Position numbers and translations under genes: made by a program | Notes under the pieces: generated by a model | Databases searched by the model: none | What the model saw: the letters and a program-made list of their open reading frames with translations, nothing else | Told to the model about the DNA's origin: nothing | Shown here: one piece after another, positions 34,601-43,800 of the stretch | Layout of the letters: each line of letters begins with the position of its first letter | Numbering within the stretch: the stretch's first letter is position 1 | NCBI GenBank assembly: GCA_026018925.1 | Contig: JAKSZU010000020.1 | Coordinates: 39,709,112 to 39,773,111 of the forward strand | Origin: Tupaia tana | Lineage: Eukaryota; Chordata; Mammalia; Scandentia; Tupaiidae | Reading direction: 5' to 3' | Length of the DNA stretch: 64,000 nucleotides

Positions 34601-37600
34601 TGGATTAGCTTTTGCCTCTGGTAAAAGATGGCAGACAAGTCCTTGTCTTGAGATCTTTGTCCTAAGAGGGGGGTTTGAGTTATGTCGTAAATATTAGTGT
34701 TTGGATCTTTTGATAAAGAAATCTAAAGTATCAGGAATTGGGGCCTACAGGGCAGTAGTACATCTTTCTTGGTTAAGAAAAGCTGTTCTCACTGAAGGAT
34801 ATCTTTTTTTTTTATTACTTTTTTTTTTTAATTAATGTCTTCGCAGTTATCATACATGGGGTGGGAAGTTGGGTAGGGAGGAAAGGCTGTCCATATTTTG
34901 TTTTTCATCCTGTTTTATAATGACTTTTGAGGTATTAGTTGAAAGTTTTGGGCTGTTTGGACCTTGGGTTAGGGAATTTATAGACCCCTGTTTTAAGCTT
35001 CCATCTCTGCTGTGTTACAAAAATTATCCCTGGAGCCTCCTAGAAAAGATCTTTCAGATCATCTCCATTATACATTATACCATAAAACACAAAGCTATAT
35101 TCTAAAATTGTGGGGCTACCATTTAAAATGGTCTTGTTTCTGTCCTTTCAGTGATAGCCAGAAGAGCCATCACACAGTGATCTCTTGTGATAACTTTTAT
35201 CTGAAAACTTTGATTCATACTTTACAGTGATTTGCTGTAATACTGCTTTCTTTTGAGTTTATTTTTTCTGTGGGTAGACTCTGTTTTGTTTCTGGCTAAG
35301 TTGGGTAACTGAAAATCATTATCTGATTTGGTAATTTAGTTGTCAGAGCCAGTGGATTCTTTCCTCTCTTCATCCACAATTTTGTTGCTTGGCAGAACTT
35401 TCCCTTGGCTTCACCACTTTTACTATATATATGCTTTTTCTGTTGACTAGTTGGCCATATGTCCTTCTCCTTGGTGAGCAATTACTTAAGCCATTCTTTT
35501 GCTGTTTTCTTTAGAGAGCTTTTTTATCCCTCCCAACCTGCCAGTTTTTTTCCAGTTCTGAGTACATCTTTTGAGTACACAGTTTTACCTAGACTTTGAT
35601 TTTCACATACAGTTCCTGAACTTCCCTTCATGGGTCCTAGATTAGGAGCCCCTGGCTTAATCTGTCCATGTAAATTTGCCCTGGGGTATCTCCATTTAAC
35701 TGAGGAAAGGTGTGGATTTCTGGCACCCTCTCTGCTGAACTCCGCAGAATTCATTTCCTTGCCGCCTAGTGCCATCTGGTTGTTGTTGAGTTTCTAAGGG
35801 ACTTCCCACTGTAGTCAGTCAGAATAGGGTCTTAAAGGGTTTAGTGTTCTTTAAACTAGTTCTTGCTTTCCACTGGGGTTCTGTCTTTCTCTAGTAGTTG
35901 AAGCGAGATCACCTTCCTTGTCTTCTCACTCATTAGTAAATACAGCTTGAGGTCTTAAAAAAGAAATCATAAGTATTTTAAAGTAAGTTTTATAAATTTG
36001 GTAGGGTTTGTTTTATTAGTTACAACTTAATTTGAAGTAGGTATGTAGATGCCATAGTTGCTAAGATTCTTTCTCCCTCTAGTCTTTATGGAGTAACATT
36101 CCCAAAATATAATCCTTGGACAGTTCCCTTTACTGCTTGGCTCTGGTGCTCCTTTCCAAAGTGAATGGGGTCAGATAACTCTTAATCCTGCTCCCAAAGG
36201 TGGAAGAAAGGACAGATTAATTGATTCATGTCAATTGGAGCATTGAAACTTATACCAGGTATATTCAGTTTCTGCCCTTACCTATGTTTTCTTACCTTGG
36301 AAGGGGATTGCTCTCCCTCGCTATTTATCTCACAGCAGCTTAATTTATTTTTAAAGTTGCCCAGAAAGTATACAAATTAAACTTTTGACATCTACGTGTA
36401 GGAATCCCGTTCTGCTTCCAGAAGTGGAAGTGCTCACGGATCGGGGAAATCTGCAAGGCATACCCCTGCAAGGTCTCGCTCCAAGGAAGATTCCAGGCGT
36501 TCCAGATCAAAGTCCAGGTCCCGATCTGAATCTAGGTAAGAAAGACTGTCTTGAGATTTTCTCGTTACTCTTAGCTCTGACATTGGTGTGTGCTTGTAAA
36601 CCAGGAAGGTAGAGAGGGTTAGCTCATGTGATGGCCTGTTTAATACTGGTACTAGAAACAAATTCTGGAAGATAGATGATTTAAGTGCTCAAGAGCCTAG
36701 CCTTTTGCAGTCAGGGTTCAAAATCTTACCTTTATTTTTCCTGGCTTTGGCAGATTAACTTTTTCAACTTTAGCTTTCTTGTCCATAAAAGGCGAGTTAG
36801 TAATGGTACCAGTTCTTCAAAGTTGTGAGGATTCACTGTATGTAACCTGCTTAGTATGACAAACATACTGGAGAACATTGGCTTTCAGTAGCTGCAGTTC
36901 TTGATAAGCAAGTGTAGTCTAATAAAGTGCATACATGTGTATATAAAACAAATAGTACCACAGTGTTATTGTCTCCCCCACCACCACCACCACCCCTTGT
37001 TGGTTAAGAATAGGCTGTACGTCCTGATTTGCCCAGGATAATCCCAGTTTCTGCCTGTTGTCGGGCATGTCCTGGTTTTGGTGAAAATTTATATATGGTC
37101 ACTGTAGTCAAGAGCTATTCATTGATTGGGGGGAATAAAACTGCTGGGGAAAACTATTTGGTGTGGTATTTGTTGGTGTGTGAACTGAATGGTGGGCATA
37201 ATGAAAGACAAATACAGGGTGATAACTTGGGCATCAAAGATTACAAACCAAGACAGTGAAATACTGCAAACACTGCATGCTTTAAGGTTTTCAAATGATC
37301 AGAACACTACACCTTTCTCTTAACTTGACAAAATGTTGGAACAGCTGATTTTGAAATTACTAAAGAAAGGTGCTAGTCTCAGTTTACTTGGTAACTATAT
37401 TAGCATGTACCTGGATTATATTTCCTTTTGAAATTTAACTCTAGAATAGGGTAGTGAAAGAATTAAAAGCCATCTATTGTCAGTTATTTCGTCATAACCT
37501 TGAAACCTTTGTTTTTTCAGGTCTAGATCCAGAAGAAGCTCTCGGAGGCACTATACTCGGTCACGGTCACGATCTCGCTCCCATAGGCGATCCCGTAGCA

Positions 37601-40600
37601 GATCTTATAGTCGAGATTATCGTAGGAGACACAGTCACAGTCACTCTCCCATGTCTACTCGCAGGCGCCATGTTGGGAACCGGGTAAGATACTGTTTTGA
37701 CACAGTAGACTCTCTTTGTTTTCAATTAGAACCAATTTTGTCTGATAATAGACTTTTAATAGTGAAAGAATGAGTGAAAACTTAAGAGGCTTTTTGGTGA
37801 TTTTTAGAGTCTTTTTGGAGGGGTTTTTGCTATAGGGCGCGTGCGCTCGCCAGACAGGCAGCAAACAGAAAGCGAGAAATCACCCCCAGGGGGGATGGCC
37901 ATGCCGCAATCCCTTCTCCTCTTGGAGTCTTGGGCACGCATGCACACGCAGCCGGCATGAGTTTTAAGCCACTGGGTCCTGGACGCGAACCTCAGCCGAC
38001 TACGTGGGAGTCCATCAACATAGCCATTACGCTAACTGCCAGTCCCTAGAGTTTCTTTTGAAAGCGATTTTTGCTGTAAGGAGTGTGTACTTGCCAGGGA
38101 GACAGTGAGAAATCACCCTCAGGGGTTGGCCATACCACAATCCCTTCTGCTCCATTCTTCTCTTAGGATTTTGGGCACATGCTGACACACATCCACCTTG
38201 AGGTTTAAGCTGCAGGTTCTAGGACCGGAACCATGGTCAACTATGTGGGAAGTCTATTGACGTTAACATCTGCTGGTCCTGAAGGTCTCTTTGAAAGTTT
38301 ATCTGTGTGATTTATATTTGGATTGTCAGTCACTTATGCATTGTATTGACACAGTGGTTTAACTTCAGCCCATTAGATTTTTAAGTAAAACTCTTGGGTA
38401 TTAAGGCTTTCTTCATTCCACGGGAGGTTTCAAATGAAATGCTATTTAGTGTGTTTATACTGGGCTTTTATTGTATGATCTGATTGAGGGAGCAGCAGGA
38501 AACTTTTTGAGAGTAGAATGGAATTTCTCCCTAACAAATAGCTAGCAATGGCAACTTGTTTATTGGTTTTGTTTGTGATGAATGCAAGCTGCTGTATGCA
38601 CTGATGTATACTGTATAGGTTCTTGGGCTTCAGTTATGTGAATACATGTGCTTGTATAAACACTTAAATAATTTTATGTAAGAAAAAATCAAACTACATG
38701 CTCTTCTATATCTTTCTGATAGTTCAGAGCATTGCATTATATGTTTAGTGTGTGTGTGTGTTATGCCCCGTGTGTGGGTATATGTGAGAGAGAGAAAAAA
38801 CACACCCACTGGGCCACTTGGGCTGTAATCATTCTTCCCCTAGTTCTCTGTCCCAAAAGGATTTTGTGCACACGTGCCCCTGCTGTATTTTTTGTTATTA
38901 ACAGAAGGGGTTGGAACCTGAACTCTGGTTAACCTTGGGGATCCTGGTTAATATTTATTTATTTATTTATTTTAAGAATTCTTGTACGGCAGATTTGTCA
39001 TGCAAAGTTAAGTATTCATGCAAGTATTAATGCTTGAGATTGAAATGCTTTGTTTTGGTCTTTTCTGACCATTCTTGGGGAAAAAATGGATGTTATATTC
39101 GACCAGCAGGTGGTGTGGTTAAAGTGCTATATTGTGGCCAACTGCAGTTAAAGTCTCAGATCTGCCAGCTTGAAAAATCACACCAGGCACATGTGAGAGA
39201 ATGAGAGATTTCTCAGAAATCCTGAGAAAAAGGAGAAGTAATTACATATGGTTATTTCCCCTGGAGGTGATTTCTCACACTCTTTCTCTCTGGAGAACAC
39301 ATACCCTATGCCCTATGGTAGAAACCTTATCCAAATGAAGCTTTAATGTTGAATCATTTCTATATGGTATTTGTAATGGTTAACAGTGTTATTAGTGATA
39401 TTTTAGCTAATATGTGTGGTTTTGGTTTTTTTTTTTTAATTTAACATTTATTTTTCTATTTCTAGGCAAATCCTGATCCCAACTGTTGTCTTGGAGTATT
39501 TGGGTTAAGCTTATACACCACAGAAAGAGATCTAAGAGAAGTATTCTCTAAATATGGCCCCATTGCTGATGTGTCTATTGTGTATGACCAGCAGTCTAGG
39601 CGTTCAAGAGGATTTGCCTTTGTATATTTTGAAAATGTAGATGATGCCAAGGAAGTAAGTACAAGTCTTCCTGTGCCTTTGTGTAACACCAACCCTTTTA
39701 AAGTTACTTAACTTGATTGACAAAGGACAACTTTTGCTTTAAAGTGTTAGTAGAATATGCATTTGTGGTTTCAGGTTAAAATGAATTTGGGGGGAATGAA
39801 GATTTCAGTAGTACTCTGAAATCTGACACCACCTTTTGAGGGGAAATTTTAAATACAGGTAGAATAACAAATGTGCGACTTGGCAGTTGGTCTTAACACT
39901 CTGCTTCAGTAACTCCAGCCAACTATACTGCTTATTCAGTCCTCTCTAAGATTACTTTTTTGAAGTCTCAAGGTTTTTTTATTTATACACAATACTGTTT
40001 CAATGCATTGTCTAAAACAATTAGTAGTTTTCTGACTTAGAATGTGTAATTAATGTTTACATGGAGCCATGGGATGTTTTCTAGCATGGAGAATAACCAG
40101 AATGATTAAAGTAATGACTAAGGAAGAAAAATGCAAGTGTAACATCACTAATTTGCCGATATTTACTCAAAAGCAATGAATATTGGCAAGCAAGTGGTTT
40201 TACATTTGGATTTTGTCTTGAGATACAATAGAGAATAAAAATATAGATTGTGAATTTGGACCCCACTTCAGAAAGCATTAGGTGAACGTAAGGATAGTAG
40301 CTGAAATAATTTCCAAAGGCAAATACAAAGAAAGGTTAGGGGAAATATTTAATGCTGAACCCTTGGACGGGTCACTGTTGACATGTGTGAGCTAGGTTAA
40401 ATCATTTTATATAATTCTTCATGAAAATTGTACTACTTTTTGAAGATCATAAACTAATTTTTTAAAGGAGCAGCTTAATTTTAAAAGGATCTATTGAAGG
40501 AGGAATTGAAAGCCAAATGTAGCTTAATGGATGACTGGAAATTTGAGAGATTTGAGGGTAGCTTTCACAGTGTCATGGCATCATTTAAGGAAAAAATGAG

Positions 40601-40834
40601 TTGCCAGAGATCATAAGTACAGTTTGCCCAAGGATACTGGCAGTTTGGGCCTCCAGATTTCATAATTTAGTTTTGTTAGAGAACCAAAATGAGCTCTGTT
40701 TCCGTTAAAGAGTGTTTCCTCAAAGTTTGAACAAACCTCTTTGGAATGGGTTGTGTTTTTTTTGTTTCTGGTTTTTTGTTTTTTTTTTTTTTTTTGTTTT
40801 GTTTTTTTTTTTGGTGGGATTTTTTGTTCCCCCC

Positions 40835-40868
<34 letters not shown>

Positions 40869-43800
40869 GCTCATACTGTTTCAGATAACTGTATTCTGGA
40901 TGAAGGAATTTAGTTTTTTGGGTTTTTGTGGGTTTTTCTGTTTGTTTGTTTTTGTTTTTTGTGTTTTTTTTTTTTTTTTTTTTGACCCAGGCCTTTGGCT
41001 TCCAGAGCAGGGCTTAGAACACTTCTTAAGTATTGAGAAAGGAGACCTCAGTCACAACTAACTGACTGCTGTTAAGACACAGAAACAGTTAATATATAAT
41101 TCAATGTGTGAGCTATGCTTTTGGTAAAACATTTATGGACATACACGTTTGAATTTTGTGTAGTTTCTATCTGCCATGAAATACTATTTTGGTTTTACGG
41201 CTATTTAAATTTTTATCCTGAGAGGCATATACAGAGTATGCCATGCATTGTTTTAGAGCTGGAGGCTTTGTCCAGTTTGTAGGATAATTATTTCCAGTGT
41301 TCGTGGGTCCCGTTGACGTTGGTCTGCGTGTTGAGTAAAGTTTTAGATTTTTGGTTTTAAGTTCGGTTTTAGGGTACATGCTCTGACTAGAGAGGGGAAA
41401 ATATGAGTTAAAAAAACCCCACCCCTTGGCAGGGTCACTACTCTGCAGTCTTTTTTCCTCCAGTCTCTAAATGAACCCGTTATGATTCTTTGCGCGCACA
41501 TGCACACACACACCCAAACTCCTGGTTCTGAGACTCTTAACTGTACAGTTGGGCCTGTGAGATTTAGCACCTTAACACCACATCACTTGCTGGTCATGTT
41601 TTAGGTTTTTAAGAGTTAGACTTTTTTTTTTTTTTAAAGAGATTTTTGCTGTAGGGCACATGTGCTAGCAGAGAGCCGTAAGGTGAGAAACCGCTACCCA
41701 GGGGGATAGCCACAGGACTTTCGCTTCTCTATTCTCCTCTCGGTATTTTGGACATGTGTGCCTGGCATAAGTTTTGGTCTTCAGGTGTGGGATTTGAACC
41801 ACCGTCTACTATGTGGGAGCCCAATGATATAACATTACACCATCTGCTTTCCCTTAGAGCTAACTTTTTGTTTATTTAGTGGAGGGAACAACCTGTGTAT
41901 AATGTATAGAGCATATGCCCTGGCCCAGTGGTAAAGTAATTTGATGCACCTACCTGAAATATCCATTGAGATCTTATTTATGGCTGTATGGTAAATTAGT
42001 GGTCTGTCTAGCATGTATAGAATAATTTGTTTTGTCTTTTGAAGGCTAAAGAGCGTGCCAATGGAATGGAGCTTGATGGGCGTAGGATCAGAGTTGATTT
42101 CTCTATAACAAAAAGACCACATACCCCAACACCAGGAATTTACATGGGGAGACCTACCTAGTAAGTACCTTGAACATAAAAATGTCATTGACAGTTCACT
42201 TTCTCAAAGAAATGCTTGTTTGTAGGCAAAGTCTTTTCACCTCATAGAATCTTGTCAATGTGTGGATCATTTTTTCTGGCCTTTTTAGCTGGCTAAAACT
42301 ATTAAGTATAAGCATTGGAAATATTTTACTCAGCAAATATTGACACCTTTATATCACATTTTACCTTGTCATAAGGAAGTGACATGAATTTTGGCTTTGC
42401 TGGATAATATTCCTGATTGGACATTTTTTCTATAATAGAAATTAGACTGCTAAGATTAAGTTTGTGGGACCAGTGGTTTGCATAATGGTTACAAGTGCTG
42501 GACTCCCACGTGACCGACCACTGTCTTGAAACTCGTGTGTGAGCTCCCAAAGTCCAAAGAGTAGGACCATCCCAGTCGGGGGAAGTGATCTCTCATTTTC
42601 AGTCCTATAGCAAAATTCTCTTTCTCTTTAACAAGAAAAAATTAAGTTTGTGTATAAATCTTTCATCAAGTGCACTTTTCAGTATTTCCCCAGAAAGTGG
42701 GTGTGGTTCTCAGAGCGGATTGATGAAAAAGCTTCCTCCATAGGGAATGTTGACATCATAGTCCCTTCCCTTATGCAGTTCTCCCCCCTCTTCTGAGGGA
42801 TTTTGGGCACACATGCATATGTGCCAGGAGTGGTTTTCTGCCTACGAGGTTTGGGGATTGAACCATCCAGCCACCTTTATCACCAAACCACTGGCCAGCC
42901 CACCAAGTTTTGTTTTTAAACAGTGGAAAACACGTGCCTGAGTAATTGAACTAGATTATAAAAGGACTTTTTTTCACTTTGTCATGATTCTTAGCAATAT
43001 GTGTATATTTGACCAAAAAAAATCCTAAATTGAATTCATTTATAAATTTAAACATAATGCTCTGCATGCAGCAGAGAATTATAATCATGCACCATGATTG
43101 CTATGATTTCTTTAATCTATCTACAGTGGCAGCTCGCGCCGTCGGGATTATTATGACAGAGGATATGATCGAGGCTATGATGACCGGGACTACTATAGCA
43201 GATCATACAGGTAAATTATTATGTAGAAAGATCCCTTGTTGTGAATCTGAATTACAAAGTATGTAAAAGCAGTGGGATCTTTTAAATATTCAATTGTAAC
43301 AGGCTAAAACAACCTCTTATGCTGGAGTTTAAATTAGATTTTAAGTTTATATCTCTTTAAATGTTAATTTGGTGAGTGTATTTGTACATTTGAACTGCTT
43401 CTGACAATAGTTCTAAAGTTAAATGCAAGGTTATATATTATAAAAGCTAGTATGTTTTCTTTTTAAACATGGAGTTCAAACCAACTGAATTCCCTGGTTC
43501 AACGTTGGCAGTCACCTTCGTTTAAAAACAAGCTTCATAAGCCATATTTTGGAGAGGCAGTGTTGTCACGAAGCATTGTTTGGTGTCGGTTATGTACTGG
43601 ACAGCAGGGAAGTATAATTGTTTAAAGTGTAGAGCTATAGAGACCAGCATGTGGCGTAATGGTTATGTCGCTGGACTCCTGACTCCCATGTAGTTGACCA
43701 CAGTTCAAGTCCTTGTCCCAGTATCTTGAAAATTAAGGTTAGGGAGGTGGAGGAGTACTCTATACAAGGCACACTTAACACACACATCCAAAATCCTGAG

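Larger units (their letters stand above)
37684..39465 (+). other. TRA2B: TRA2B intron 4
   Basis: Carries four SINEs (37814, 38055, 38730 and 39100) between unassigned AT-rich DNA. No other feature. Confidence 0.75.
39655..42044 (+). other. TRA2B: TRA2B intron 5
   Basis: 2.39 kb. Two T-rich tracts and a (CA)n at 40838-40867; two old SINEs near 41360 and 41630. No gene. Confidence 0.75.
42161..43126 (+). other. TRA2B: TRA2B intron 6
   Basis: Contains a short young-looking SINE at 42466 and an old one near 42690; otherwise unassigned. Confidence 0.75.

Noticed and set aside
40741..41061. A 106-codon frame of F, L, V and C in TRA2B intron 5
   Set aside because: Produced by T/G-rich tracts and the (CA)n repeat.
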